Origin: Terebella lapidaria
Lineage: Eukaryota; Annelida; Polychaeta; Terebellida; Terebellidae
Direction of reading: 5' to 3'
Assembly (NCBI GenBank): GCA_949152475.1
Contig: OX424568.1
Span: 24,155,667 to 24,219,666 of the forward strand
DNA: 64,000 bases
Made by a program: the position numbers and the translations under genes. The stretch's first letter is position 1. Each line of letters starts with the position of its first letter. Below, in pieces: positions 1-13,185 of the stretch. The notes under the pieces are model-generated. The model was given only the letters and a program-made list of their open reading frames with translations. It did not search any database and was not told the origin of the DNA.

Positions 1-1140
1 GGGGACCCCCGGTGTCGAATTTTTTTTCGCCGACTCGGCACTTCCTGTTTGGCCGTATCTCAGAAAACGGTGTGTCGTAGAGCGAAACAGACCTTAATTT
101 CGGCCTCCTGGCACTAGACAAACTATTCTAGGGGGTATTTTGGGTCGAGATGACCCCTGGTGTTCGAATTTTTGTTTTGCTGATTCGGCACTTCCTATTT
201 GGCTGTATCTCGGAAACGGTGTGTTGTAGAGCGAAACAGAGCTAAATTTCGGCCTCGTGGCACTAGACAAACTAGTCTAGGGGTATCTTGGGTCGAGACG
301 ACCCCTAGTGTCAATTTTTTTTTTCCCGACTCGGCACTTCCTGTTTGACTGTATCTCGGAAACGGTGCGTCGTAGAGGGAAACGGAGCTCAATTTCGGCC
401 TCGTGGCTCTGGACAAACTAGGCTAGGGGGTATCTTGGGTCGAGACGACCCCTGGTGTCGAATTTTTTCCCTCCGACTTTGGCCGTATCTCGGAAACGAT
501 GCGTCGTAGAGCGAAACGGAGCTTAATTTTGGCCTCGTGGCACTAGACAAAATCTGCACTGCGTTTTTGGTCGTATCTCGGAAGCGGTGCGTCGTAGAGC
601 GAAACGGAGCTTAAATTCGGTCTCTCCACACTAGACGAAGTAGTCTAGGGGGTTTATTGGGTCGAGACGACCCCTGGTGTCACATTTTTTTTCTCCGACT
701 CGGCACTCCCTAGTTGGCCATATCTTGCATCTTGGAAACGGTGCAGCATAGAATGGAACAAAGCTTCGGCCTCCTGGCACTAGACAAACTAGTCTAGGGG
801 GTATATTGGGTGGAGACGACTCCTGGTGTCGAAGTTTTCTTCGATTCAATGTTTTCAATATCTCAGAAATGGTGCGTCGTAGAGCAAAACGGGTGTTATT
901 TCCAGACTCGTCGCTCTAGACAAACATGTCTAAAGAATATCAGAGATGAAATTTTTCTGCTAATTCAGCATTCTTCATTTTCGTCGATATCTCAGGCACG
1001 GTGTGTCATAAAGCAGAATGGACAGTCTACACAAAGATGCCTAAGGGGTATGTCAGTTAAACTTTGACCACGGACGTTTTCAGAGTCATGGTTCTAGACC
1101 TGGTCTCCTAGTGATATGTTAGGTAGGAATAGAGCTTCAC
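1..1140. repeat. satellite array, about 148-bp monomers
   Basis: Tandem monomers recur at about 146-149 bp. The landmark CCCCTGGTGTCGAA (or a close variant) appears near 8, 154, 302, 449, 671 and 820. Other shared landmarks are ACTCGGCACTTCCT, GGTGCGTCGTAGAGCGAAAC and CACTAGACAAACTAGTCTAG. One interval (449 to 671) is about 75 bp longer because part of a monomer is duplicated. Copies decay towards 1140. The array starts at the window edge, so it probably continues upstream. Short open frames on both strands are by-products of the repeat. Confidence 0.9.
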
Positions 1141-1557
1141 ACGAAATGCCCCAAGGCATCTTCAGGCCTTGACGTCTAGTTTAGTGTAGTTTTTGAGTCT
1201 ATATTTTTCCCCGTCAAGTTTGTTTTTGTAGTGAAGTTTTAGAGTACGGATTCACAACATGTAAAGCGAATCGATATTGTTTTCAACGGGGTTGCGCATC
1301 ACCGCCTCCCATTGGTTTCGCTTAAAATTCGTTTTGACTAAATAATTTATAAATATATGTTCGGTATACAGTGATAACTACAGACATCACAACAGTATAT
1401 CAATTCTACTTAAATAACGTGGTGCATTGTACCCATGATGTCATTGGGTTAATTATTATTACTCTCCACGGCAACATTAAGTGAGTTTAGATAAAACCGT
1501 GTACGACAATAAAGTGAGTGGAACCATTACACGCGTCTTATTCCTGGAAGCTTCAGT
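1141..1557. other. unique spacer, nothing recognised
   Basis: AT-rich sequence between the satellite and the half-site repeat element. I see no coding region, RNA gene or repeat in it. Confidence 0.5.
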
Positions 1558-2595
1558 ATTTTCCCATGTTAAATTCTCATATGCTTTATAATGGGTCACA
1601 TTTGTCCAAATATCTCAACTAATATTGAGATTAGAGATTAGGAATCAATTGTGGACTTATAGGAAATGATATATGCTAAATATTCTCATGACCTTGATAT
1701 TGACCTTCATTTTCAAGGTCACAGGACAGAATGGCCAATATCTCGCTTATTATCGACTTTACAGCTTAGAAACCATTATGAACATATAGGAAATGATATA
1801 CTCTGAATACTGTCGTGACCTTGAATTTGACCTTCGACCTAAATTTCAAGGTCACATGACAAAATGACCAATATATCGCTTATTACCGACTTTGCAGCTT
1901 AGGAATCAATTGTGAAGATATAAAAAATGATATACACATGTATGCTGAATATTGCCATGACATTGAATTCGACCTTTGACCTCATTTTCAAGGTCAAAGA
2001 ACAAAAAGGCTAAAATCTGCTTCTCTATTGACTTTATAGCTTGGGAACCAATTGTGGACATATAGAAAATGATATACACGGAATATTTTGGTGACCATGA
2101 ATATGACCTTGATCTTATTTTCAAGGTCCGAGTAAAAAATAGCTAATGTCTCGCTTATTATCGACTTTACAGGTTAGGAATCAATTGTATACATATATAA
2201 ATATATGCTGAATATTTTAGTGACCTTGAACTTGACCTTTGACCTCAATTTCAAGGTCAGATAATAGAATGGCTAATATATCACGTATTACCAACTTTAC
2301 AGCTTAGGGATCGAACATAGAGGAAATGATATATGCTGAATATTCTCATGACCTTGAACTTGACTTTTGACCTCATTTTCAATGTCAGATCACAAAATGG
2401 CTAATATCTCACTTAATATCGACTGTACAGTTTAGGAATCAATTGTGCACATACTAGAAATGATAATGATATACAAATGTATGCTGAATATTCTCGTGTT
2501 CTTGAATTGACAATGGCCTTATTTTCAAGGTCACGGGACAAAAGGCTAATATCTAAAATATATATTGTCCGGTAACCTTTCTTAGCCTTTGGGCC
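1558..2595 (+). mobile_element. tandem-repeat mobile element with AGGTCA half-sites, copy 1
   Basis: About seven units of roughly 130 bp. Each has TGACCTTGA..TTGACCTTTGACCT, a TTTCAAGGTCA block, then ATGGCTAATATCTCGCTTATT, CGACTTTACAGCTTAGGAATCAATTG and AGGAAATGATATA. The array is bounded. Its left flank (1558-1640, with TTTCCCATGTTAAATTCTC and ATATTGAGATTAGAGA) reappears inverted at about 63525-63620. Its right tail (GGTAACCTTTCTTAGCC, 2571-2587) reappears at 30211 and, inverted, near 62690-62712. Shared ends around an internal array indicate a mobile element rather than a plain satellite. A perfect DR1-type direct repeat, TGACCTTTGACCT, is at 2233-2245. Confidence 0.75.
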
Positions 2596-3481
2596 TATTT
2601 ATTATAATTATTGAAAAGAAGGTCAAGAAGAAAATTCAACTGCAACCTTAAAGATAAAGACGTCCAGGTCTGGAGCAACGGTAACCTATAATATCGACCC
2701 CTCTTGTTTAAGGTAATCTGCCATGGAGTGTATAGACCAATCTTCAGGAAGTTTATGCCGGTAACCACCGACGATGAAAGCAACGTCATGCCATTAAGTT
2801 AATAATTGAAAGCGAATATATTTTAAAAAACGCACCATTTATTAACAAATCCAAATGTATTGGGTCACATGTGTGTTAATACAAGCGTATATGAATTGTA
2901 ACCTATGTGCCTACATTATTAACGTTAGTGAGAACATTTTCGCATCATGATATGATAAATAGCATTTGTCATTCAGAACCCAGAATATTACACATAATTC
3001 TTACACGCGATTGGGCGGGAAATGTTCATCTCACAATATCATTGGACAATGTATTAGGACTGGTCGGAGATTAGTTATAGTACTTCGTCGTTATGCATGT
3101 TCGAGTATCACAACAACGCTGGGGCCTGCATGTACATGTTTTTCATGATATCATAATTCAATTCATGTATTTCTCTGTTGAAAGATTTACATTCGAAACT
3201 TCGAGAATATATTAACTACAGATTTGTGGGATAAGTATTAAAGCAGTCATCATTCTGGCTTACGTTCCCAAAGTATACACTCTAGTGTTAGATTCCCTAA
3301 AAATGGTAAAGAAAACACGGTCACAAATCACAAATGTTGTGCATGTAGGTTTCCTCATCTCATTTGTAAAAATCACGGATTTTGGCGACATTATGACGGT
3401 GGCATTTCATTGGTAGCAAAGCAATATCCCAAAATCATAACGTTTTACAAACTGGGAAGGCCACTATTACAAAACTCGGTC
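2596..3481. other. intergenic, nothing recognised
   Basis: AT-rich DNA downstream of the aerolysin-like gene. I see no gene, RNA or repeat, and no clear poly(A) signal for the minus-strand gene. Confidence 0.5.
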
Positions 3482-4387
3482 CTATGTTTCTATGGGTTTC
3501 TGTTCGACGAGTACCTCTTGTCTAATTCCGTACTGGAAGCCACACTTGCCCTTCGTGGTTACACGGACCACTCCCCTCTCAGAGTCCACCTTTACATAGT
3601 CCATGGCCTTTCCCTTCCTCCGCTCGACCTTGAGAAACTCATCCACCACCGTGCAGATGTCCTCACTGACCGCCATGATGAACGAGTTATTATCCTTGAT
3701 GTTAGTGAAAGTCACAAACACGCGGCCGGAAATGTCCGTCTCTATGACAAAGTTCCCGGATTTTTTCTCCTCGTATACAACGAGTTCAGCTTCCGCCACA
3801 TGACCGCCCTTAACCTTGATGACGCTGTCCACGCCCCACTCGAGCTGCTCGGAGAACTCCTGCCCTGAGATGTTAGTCAGGGAATACTCGCGGTGGTAGC
3901 CTGCACTGGCCTCCAGGACTTCACACGGAGTCTTCAGTGTGATGGACACGTCAATGCCCTTGCTGTAACCGTGTTCCGTCTCCGTGAAAAACGTCGACGT
4001 AGTCGTCTTCGTCGTACTCATTGTGTACTCTTGCACGCCATCGGTCTTGTTTTGGAACTTTGTTTTGAAGAGCAAACTTAGGGAAGGCTTCGCACTCTGG
4101 GCCAATCCGCTCTCCGCGTTTCCAACGGCCGCCTCGGCGGCGTTCGCGTTGGAGTCTTGTTGTACTTCGCTCTTCTTGCCTTTATTATCGTCCATCAGCG
4201 GGAATTTCGTGGTTCTGTCTTGGATGTTGACGTCGGACCAATCGACGTGTAGGTTCATGTACGCCTGGCGTTTGTTGCGCTCCTTCGCGCGCAGCCTCTT
4301 CTGCTTCCGGTTAGCAACGGCGTCATACTCAGCGCGTGCCCACTCCTTGACAACCATCTCCAAGTCCAGGTAATCGTCGTTAGGCAT
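3482..4387 (-). CDS. aerolysin/ETX-MTX2-like beta-pore-forming fold protein (301 aa)
   Basis: Single coding exon. The ATG at 4385-4387 lies two bases after a good splice acceptor (TATGTTGCAG), so there is an unseen 5'-UTR exon upstream. The first 60 residues are charged, with a basic stretch (residues 28-40), and there is no signal peptide or membrane helix. Residues 75-95 are Ala/Asn-rich. From about 105 to 225 there are alternating Ser/Thr-rich amphipathic strands (EYTMSTTKTTTSTFF, then a hydrophobic-alternating GIDVSITLKT turn and a YSLTNISGQEF strand). This pattern is typical of the stem and beta-sandwich of the aerolysin/ETX-MTX2 superfamily. Family members form oligomeric membrane pores, and many animal homologues are cytosolic or secreted defence proteins. 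The fold call is from strand pattern only; pore activity is not shown. The absence of a signal peptide would make it cytosolic or unconventionally released. The gene is intact and stands alone. Confidence 0.7.
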   Translation of the reverse strand: MPNDDYLDLEMVVKEWARAEYDAVANRKQKRLRAKERNKRQAYMNLHVDWSDVNIQDRTTKFPLMDDNKGKKSEVQQDSNANAAEAAVGNAESGLAQSAKPSLSLLFKTKFQNKTDGVQEYTMSTTKTTTSTFFTETEHGYSKGIDVSITLKTPCEVLEASAGYHREYSLTNISGQEFSEQLEWGVDSVIKVKGGHVAEAELVVYEEKKSGNFVIETDISGRVFVTFTNIKDNNSFIMAVSEDICTVVDEFLKVERRKGKAMDYVKVDSERGVVRVTTKGKCGFQYGIRQEVLVEQKPIET

Positions 4388-7300
4388 CCTGCAACATAGT
4401 GAACATTTGTAATTAAAACGTCATGAAACGTACCCACAAATACCAATATGAGCATTTACTATTCAATGAAATAAGCTAATATCACAAAGGAATGTATCTG
4501 TAGGTTACTAAATGTCATGGTGTACAGCGTGTATGCCTATAGTGCACATACAGGATGCATCTGTACATGTCCCATAATAATTAGGCCCTACTCACGCATA
4601 TGGCTTCATGATTAGGTCTTCTTATAATTGTCGTGGTTAATTAGGATTATGGATTGATGATTAGGCCTACTTATTGTCGTGGTTTATTGGATTCTAAAAC
4701 TGGCAGGAATATCTCATATAGAGTGTCATAATTGTATTCATAGATAATTGCGATATCTGCGTGCTATATTAATAATAGTCCACAAGATTAATTTTTCAGA
4801 GATTACTAGTAGCGTTTTGATTATGATTCTACATTATTTAGCCTACAATAATGGCTAAGGAGAAGTAGGCTGCCAAGTTTTCATCCACGCCTATTTCATC
4901 ACTATATTTGAGTTCTTTAAATTTACTATAGGCCTACATATTTAGCTACAACAGCACTAGTAAGTTTAGTCTGGATAACAAATGATTTTTTTGTTGTATT
5001 TTTGCTGCCGCAAGGCCATATCTGGTACTTCCGATGTCATGAATCTTTATCACGTAGCTTATAGCTCTATGCCGTAGAGCTCTATGCTAATACTGACAAG
5101 GTCCCTGGGCAGTCTCTGTTACTATGCTCGCAGCATCTTCAATGATGTCGACAAGACCGCGAAATAATCAATGACCTTGCGGCCGCGTTGTTTTGAGACA
5201 CGCGTCGAGACAGTATCGCAGTGAATTGGCGAAAGAAACCATGGCAACACGTGCTTTTTTACGATGCGTGTCACGTTCCATCCCGCCAATAAATTTACAT
5301 TCATTAGGCCTATGTCAAAATTTCCATAATACTATTTCTATTGACCTGTCACTTTCTTTTCATTATCTGTCCCTTGTCAGACGGACATGATACAATTCCC
5401 CACATTCCTTCCTTATTATCAACCATAACGCGTTGACAATATTGTAACACCCCTAAGGAGATAATAATAAAAACACGACGGGCCTGATCTGGTCGGTTGC
5501 CAGCTTGTAAATACTAGGCGTTGGGGGTAATAAATATGATAATTTACTGTGTTCAATTTTCGGGTTTTGGTAAGTACTGCGCAATACGCATCATTCCTGC
5601 TTTGAAAATTTTAAATAGTACATGGGTGGGGAATGCAGAAAAAGCATTGCTATAGTTTTGAACGACATTTTCCGCATGATATAGGCCTATTCCTCAACCG
5701 CGCCTTCTGCTAAATTTGTGGCCTCTATTTCCTGCAGTATTATGTCTAAGAAGCAATTCATTCGCCTACAAATTATAGGCTGCCCATGCCATCAGGTGGT
5801 ATCGTGACATAGTCGTGACAGATGCGCTACATATGCTGCCCCTTGTTTGGAACATATGGTCATGAATTGGCACGCCGGCTATGTAGTATGCCGGCCAATT
5901 ATAGAAAAGATAGAAAACATGAAAATGCTATAACATGGACATCACACATGCCATCTGAATAAAGTGCTCGAATAATTCACTCGCAGTGCAATGATGATGT
6001 CGCTGTTATTTCAGTGCACGTTGAGCCATATGTCGAAAATTTGTTGGCCGGTTCCAGATAGGCGCGCTGTTTGGTGCCGGGGCTTTGGTAAATGAATACT
6101 GCCATATCATATCAGCTTCTGATAAAACGCCGGACATTTCCAGTGCAAAAACAGGGAAGATTTCGCTATCGAGTTCCGATGGAAAACGGCACGCACATGA
6201 GGTCATCCTTAGCTCTTCTTCAGTCCATTCACGCAATTATCTGTATCGGTATCAGGTCGGACTCTCCCGTTTCCTTGGCCCCTGCTGTGGATTTAAGATT
6301 ATGTTTCCGCCCGAGTTCGTTCGCACGCTATTTTCTCACACTTGTCAGAGTTGATTGACTCTGTGCTTTGTTATCACTTCACCGGGACGAACAAACGGGT
6401 AAAAAACGAAAAAAAAAAAAAAAAACGGAAACGAAGAACGAAAATGGTGCAGTGAACATTTCGCGTGTGGTGATCAATCATGATGAAGGAATAATCCTAT
6501 CTGGATAAACTTTTGAAGCTTCTGTAATTAATCTGGATTTTTTTGCAAAATCCACTATACATAAATATGAATTATGAGGTAAAACTCAAAAGAATAGCTT
6601 CCGTTTTGCCCAAATATTTTAATTGACTACATGATGTTCTCTGTTTGACAACCCACTGAATTTATAACGATTTTCACAATTCACCCCTATGCAATTGAAA
6701 TGTGTGAATTTCAAGCCGTGCTGCTGCATGTACGCGTTTGTGTAGGCGATGTTTTTCGCGCGCGCCTGGGGAATTTCTCACTGATAACATCCCAGCGATA
6801 ACGTGTGTTGCTTTGCTGAATTTCATCCAAAAATAATACTAGGCACAGCCAATCTATAGTACGAAAATATTCATTGAATGATAATAATATCTATAATTCA
6901 CATTTTAATAACAGAAAGATTGTCCCATTGTTCAAACGCTGGATCGTCATTTTTTTTTAGATTAGACCGGTAAATGGAGGCTGAATTCGCCATTATCAAA
7001 TTTTGTTTTATCACAGAAAACCCCCCCCCCCCCTCATTCTATGGCCTGAAATACCTAAAGTCGGACACCTAATTCGGGCGTTGTCCGCACGTCACTGTTA
7101 AAAGATTTGCCCTGAAACAGTGAAATATAATTCAAATTATAACAAAACCTTTTAATAATCGACTTACCTGCAATTTTATATTCTCAACGTTGTTGCAGTC
7201 TTATGCGGCTATATTGAAGAACTTCCGCGTAAAATGGGACACCTTCAATTCGACGTCAATATAGGGTTTAAAGATGGCCGCCGTCCTCGATCGTAACTCG

Positions 7301-8315
7301 TGAAATATTTCCAATTCCAATGTTTTCGGGTTCATGCGTATTATAAGTTTCACCCGAATACCACAATTTCCTGTTTCTAAATGACTGATTTGTGCCAAAA
7401 TTTAATTATTCACCAACCAGATTGCCTCCTATCACCGAACGAATTGTTTATACTAATAGACGACTTCCTGATATGACAGTATATCCTCTTCAATTAAATC
7501 CAACATTTAACGGAAACAACAATATTATCCTGGTGTTTATTCACGTTAATCCACGGTTATTCACTCATAAACGAAACTGCAGTGTAAATTTTCACCAAGA
7601 CAGGCGACCTTTGCACAAACAAAACGTGCATCTGTCAAAACCCAGAGTTTCCCACGGAATTTGTTCTGAATCCTGCGATAATATATGCAGGGTGTGACGG
7701 TGCATGGAGGGGGTGGTTGTGAATGTACAAGGCCCATGCGCAGTGAAAATATTTCGACCTCCACACTGGTCTTGTCGCATTGACCCCACTTGCGCGCGCA
7801 CATGCACCAGGCCAGCAGACGACACAGCCACATAAACTATCTGGAAATCGTCTGCTGTCAGTTATAATGTGAATGAACAGCTCGCTTATAATTTACTGAA
7901 ATTTGATTATCTCTGACACACTGTTTGCAAGAAAGAATGTGGCATTAACTGGTGACATCTGCTTGTTTTCGCAACTTACCTAGACTGGACCCCGACCAAT
8001 TTATACTGAACGCACCACGTGTTTTAATTCTATAAACCTATCTTCTGTTGACACAATAATTACTATTGCTGCCGAACGAGGACGATTATTTGCTAGCCCA
8101 GCCTAATTAAATGTCAGTTTTCCAGATGTTACTGAAGTTTCACCGCAATAACTAACTTTATATTTGGAGACAATAAAGATAAACATGAGAAAAAACAAAA
8201 ATATTAAGTTTTTATTACTGTTAAATAATAATGTGTCAACGACTTTTTTTCATACCGATGGACTTACCACGTACTTGCACCATAATCGCTATTGACCTTT
8301 GGAAATGAACCGCAG
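4388..8315. other. intergenic, homopolymer tracts only
   Basis: Nearly 4 kb of AT-rich non-coding DNA upstream of the aerolysin-like gene. It presumably holds that gene's 5'-UTR exon and promoter, but I cannot place them. A run of about 20 A lies near 6410-6425 and a run of about 14 C at 7020-7033. The words TAGGCCTA and GGCCTAC recur throughout. No convincing open frame was found. Confidence 0.5.
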
Positions 8316-8760
8316 TTAAGGGAGTCCGCTCCAAACAGTGAGGTAAGGAGGGGTCAAAAAGTTTTTTAAAAAAAATACATTTGTAAATAACTTTATCAAT
8401 ATAATCTAGAATTTCAAAATCGCAAATTTCATAGAGTAACTGATAAGCATCCTAAAACTGGGAAGAAAATAGGGGGCCACCGTATCCGTTCGCATGGAAA
8501 ACACGATGCAAAATGTGGATATGTCATAATGGAAAAAAATGTGCAAAAATGTAAAAAAAATATGTCATTTTAGGTATATGTTTGTGATTTTGATCGAATA
8601 TGTCGGAGAAACCAGTACTGTGACCCCCTATGTTCTTTTCAGTATTAGGATGCTGATAGGTTACTCTATAAAAGAGGTCGTTTCGAAGAGATCAGATTCA
8701 AGAAATAATTTTTAAATTTTGACCCCTCGTTACTTCACTGTTTGGAGCGGACTACGTTAA
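8316..8760. mobile_element. fold-back MITE, copy 1 (TTAA ends)
   Basis: A 445-bp element bounded by TTAA on both sides. The inverted termini read (TTAAG)GGAGTCCGCTCCAAAC at the left and GTTTGGAGCGGACTACGTTAA at the right. The inverted arms extend inward: AGAGTAACTGATAAGCATCC on the left pairs with GGATGCTGATAGGTTACTCT on the right. Most of the element could fold back on itself around a central loop near 8500-8560. No transposase frame is present, so it is non-autonomous. The TTAA ends suggest piggyBac-like targeting (inference). Confidence 0.85.
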
Positions 8761-11425
8761 GGCACATAGATCACACAGGAGATCAGGATGCAAACGAATT
8801 AAATTAAAATGATTTAAATCTGCGAAGTCTCTTCCAAAAAATATTTCATATGCCAGTGTATAAGTCTTCGATTTTCTACAAATTCACATCTGAAGTTTCT
8901 TCATTGGTTAATTATTATCGGTTGATTATTATTGATAAGTGTAAACTTATAGTATTTAATCACTCATCAATACTCACATAGGCTACTACATAAATATAAA
9001 TATTCAAGTAAATTTATACGAATTATTTTCGCGGGATGAACTTGGGTCAAGCCACATTCCTATTTCTTTAAGCTTTGCTTACATGTACATTTGTACATGT
9101 ATTTATAAGCGAGGTTCACATGATATGATTGTCGTATGCAACTTGTCGTATATTACCTGTAATAGGCAGAATCCCCCGTGTGAACCCTCTTTATGACATG
9201 ATTTCAAGACCCCCCATATGATGTCGTCCAGAAAGTGTGCACAAGACCAATAAATATGGACTGTAGTGTCGCCAGTTCGTCATAACGGTTCAATTTTCAG
9301 CCACCATTCATCTGGCTGTCAAAATTATGTTATGTTAGCAGTTGGTTGGCGTGTTTTCCCAATACCAGCAGTTTCGAGCGTGTGCTTGCGTTTTTTAACA
9401 TAGGCCAGTGATAGTAATAGCCCTGTATGATACTGCATCTGGGAGTGGAACCGTAGATTCATAATCAAGAGTTAGACCTCTAAAATTTGAAACGTTAGCA
9501 ATGAATCGCTATATTGTTACATGTAATTCAAGCCCGATTATTGAGCAATCTTAATATAGGGCTATGCCATGTTGATTAATCAATAAATATAACTGTTTAT
9601 AAAGAAATATTACCGGCATCTAATACACCATGAGGTCCATGTGTAACTCATCTACATGAATAACATGTCTTCTGAGTGTTTTACTTGATGAAATATTGAA
9701 CATTTTCAGGAGATACCAAAAACCGCTAGTGAATGCATCTTTATTTGCGAAAACAACATATAATAATTTACAAAATATCAACAATATATTGTACAACGTA
9801 GGTATCACGGCCACATGATATGTTTCATGATAAAAATGTATCTTGTAAACAAAAACAAGAATGGAAACATATAAAATACTGGAATGTGGAATTTCCAGAG
9901 GAAAGTATGAATAAAATCTACAAATATCACATATAATATCATATATTCAAATATACATCGTATGTCTGATTATTTTTTGACATTTACATCATCTTGTGTT
10001 AACTATCATACATGTATTAATCTTCAACAACAAAGTAAAAAGTCTATATCTTATCATATCTGCTGCACATTATAATCTTTCGACAAGTTTATTTGAAATC
10101 GTATGTGCTTAGTGGTACATTCGACATATCCGTAGAGATACAGGGCTATTTCCTTATGAAGAAAACAAATGGTAACAAAATTCATTTCATTTTTGCCGAG
10201 ATTAACATTCAACATATTAAAGTGAGTATATGCCATAATTACGATAGCTTAAAGGTGACACGCGCGGGAAAAGAGGGTGGCTTTTTTTGGAATGCAAAAG
10301 CACCGCGTTCACATGCGGAACCGTTTTACGCTTCCGCGGGTAAACGTGCGAACTAGGAATCCTAAAATAATGCTTCCACGTGGGAATGTGCTAAGTTTAT
10401 TTTTTTAGAAAAGGGACACAACTTTTTACCGCACATGTCACCTATGGGCTTCCGTACGCGGTAGACTGGGAATGAAATAATAAAACTTTAATTAGTAACG
10501 TCATTTCGACAATAACATACCCAGAAATGTACACGTTTTTTCTATGAAATATGAATTGTAGTGAAAAACATTTGCCTAGACTTAGGTGTATGTGTGTAAA
10601 TATATTATAATATTGATATACATTTGCCGAAGTTCACCGATTCTATACAAGTTCGAATAAACGTTTTCAAAATCACAATTGCAAACATTATGGGCCTAAG
10701 TATGTCATATGGAATGTTCAAACAATATAAATGTACTCGGTGGGAAATCATCGAATGCCAAATACTAATTCATTGGTGCTGAGTTACTTCTTTCAAGGTT
10801 GACCAGTGTGTGATGCATGCTACATACAGTGCTAGGCTAGTCACGGCTTTGACACTACTGAAGGACAAACCTGTCCAATTCTATTCTGCAGGTGGGGTTG
10901 GCTGTTGTCATGGTAACCCTAGAGGTGAACTGGGGGCATCAAATTTTCATCACGATCTATTTTCTGGAAAAATGAAAGGTGACAGGAGACTTTTTATTTC
11001 CACGATGGGTTCACGATCATAAAATCGTTTTGTTATGTAGTAATGAATACATCTTCTTTATTATTTTAATATTATGTGCCTAGGCTCATGAACGATAACT
11101 GATGTAATACATCAAATGTCACCGAATGGGTGTTTTCAGCCGCATGATAACCTACAAATACATCAAAAATGCTCTGGGTTTGCATCACACCCAATTTACT
11201 GCGAACGCTTCATTCCTCTCGCATAATATTACCCTTCCAAGGAGACAATTCCTCGAGAGTTCCATGGGTTTCCCAGGCGGAATTTGGGAAATTTTGAGTT
11301 CCAAATTTTTTTGTGAATCTGAGAAATTACTCATCCATTTCTAAGAAGAGGGCCATGCCCTGAAGTTAGACTAGCTGAAACCAAATTCAATGTCAGACAA
11401 TGCCACTGAGGTAATAATCCATTTC
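8761..11425. other. intergenic, nothing recognised
   Basis: AT-rich DNA. Short open frames at 10093-10356 and 10810-11022 show no recognisable domain, no splice-compatible neighbours and no coding-like composition. I do not call a gene here. Confidence 0.5.
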
Positions 11426-13185
11426 GAAGGTTTAACGAAAACTAAACGCCCCAGTAGGCCTGAGCTACATGTGAACGTAACATTACATATTGAAGGTTTG
11501 ACAAAAACTGAACGCCCAGTAGGCATAAGCCACATGTGAACGTAATATTAAATATTGCAGGTTTGACAAAAACTAAACGCCCCAGTAAGCCTAAGCCACA
11601 TGTGAAACGTAATATTAAATATAGAAGGTTTGACAAAAACTGAACGCCCCAGTAGGCATAAGCCACATGTGAACGTAATATTAAATATTGAAGGTTTGAC
11701 AAAAACTAAACGCTCCAGTAAGCCTAAGCTACATGTGAACGTAATATGCCATGAAGGTTTGACAAAACTAAACGCCCCAGTAAGCCTAAGCCACATGTGA
11801 ACGTAATATTCCATGAATGTTTGACAAAAACTAAACGCCCCAGTAAGCCTAAGCTACATGTGAACGTAATATTCCAGTAAGCCTAAGCTACATTCGAACG
11901 TAATATTCCATGAAGGTTTGACAAAACTAAACGCCACAGTAAGCCTAAGGTACATGTGAACGTAATATTACATATTGAAGGTTTGACAAAAACTGAACGC
12001 CCCAGTAAGCCTAAGCCACATGTGAACGTAATATTAAATATTGAAGGTTTGACAAAAACTGAACGCCCCAGTATAAGCCACATGTAAACGTAATATTAAA
12101 TATTGAAGGTTTGACAAAAACTAAACGCTCCAGTAAGCCTAAGCTACATGTGAACGTAATATGCCATGAAGGTTTGACAAAACTAAACGCCCCAGTAATA
12201 CTAAGCCACATGTGAACGTAATATTCGATGAAGGTTTGACAAAAACTAAACGCCCCAGTAAGCCTAAGCTACATGTGAACGTAATATTCCAGTAAGCCTA
12301 AGCTACATTCGAACGTAATATTCCATGAAGGTTTGACAAAACTAAACGCCACAGTAAGCCTGAGGTACATGTGAACGTAATATTACATATTGAAGGTTTG
12401 ACAAAAACTGAACGCCCCAGTAAGCCTAAGCCACATGTGAACGTAATATTAAATATAGAAGGTTTGACAAAAACTCAACGCCCCAGTAGGCATAAGCCAC
12501 ATATGAACGTAATATTAAATATTGAAGGTTTGACAAAAACTGAACGCCCCAGTAGGCATAAGCCACATGTGAACGTAATATTAAATATTGAAGGTTTGAC
12601 AAAAACTAAACGCTCCAGTAAGCCTAAGCTACATGTAATGGTAATATGCCATGAAGGTTTGACAAAACTAAACGCCCCAGTAAGCCTAAGCTACATGTGA
12701 ACGTAATATTCCAGTAAACCTAAGCTACATGTGAACGTAATATTACATGAAGGTTTGACAAAATCTAAACGCCCCAGTAAGCCTAAGCTACATGTGAACG
12801 TAATATTCCAGTAAGCCTAAGCCACATGTTAACGTAATATTCCATGAAGGTTTGACAAAAACTAAACGCCCCAGTAAGCCTAAGCTACATGTGAACGTAA
12901 TATTCCAGTAAGCCTAAGCTACATGTGAACGTAATATTCCATGAAGGTATGACAAAATTAAACGCCACAGTAAGCCTAGGGTACATGTGAACGTAATATT
13001 ACATATTTAAGGTTTGACAAAAATTGAACTCCTCAGTAAGCATAAGCCACATGTGAACGTAATATTCCATATTGAAGGTTTGACAAAAACTAAACGCCCC
13101 AGTAAGCCTAAGCCACATGTGAACGTAATATTCCATGAAGGTTTGACAAAACTAAACGCCCAGGTAAGCCTAAGCTACATGTGAA
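11426..13185. repeat. 66-bp minisatellite with higher-order structure
   Basis: About 28 tandem units of 63-66 bp. The consensus blocks are GAAGGTTTGACAAAAACTAA, ACGCCCCAGTAAGCCTAAGC, CACATGTGAACGTAATATT and a short AAATATT or CCAT spacer. Shortened units (CCAGTAAGCCTAAGCTACAT) are interspersed. The diagnostic variant GTAATATGCC recurs at 11741, 12157 and 12641 (416 and 484 bp apart), showing that blocks of several units were duplicated together. Because 66 is divisible by three, long open frames appear on both strands; they are not genes. Most units carry the palindrome CACATGTG or ACATGT. Confidence 0.95.

Noticed and set aside
3410..3868. 152-aa plus-strand frame
   Set aside because: It is a shadow of the minus-strand aerolysin-like gene, which has a domain pattern and an acceptor before its ATG.
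11442..12700. Long open frames on both strands in the 66-bp array
   Set aside because: They arise because the repeat period is divisible by three. They lack splice logic, start context and any domain.
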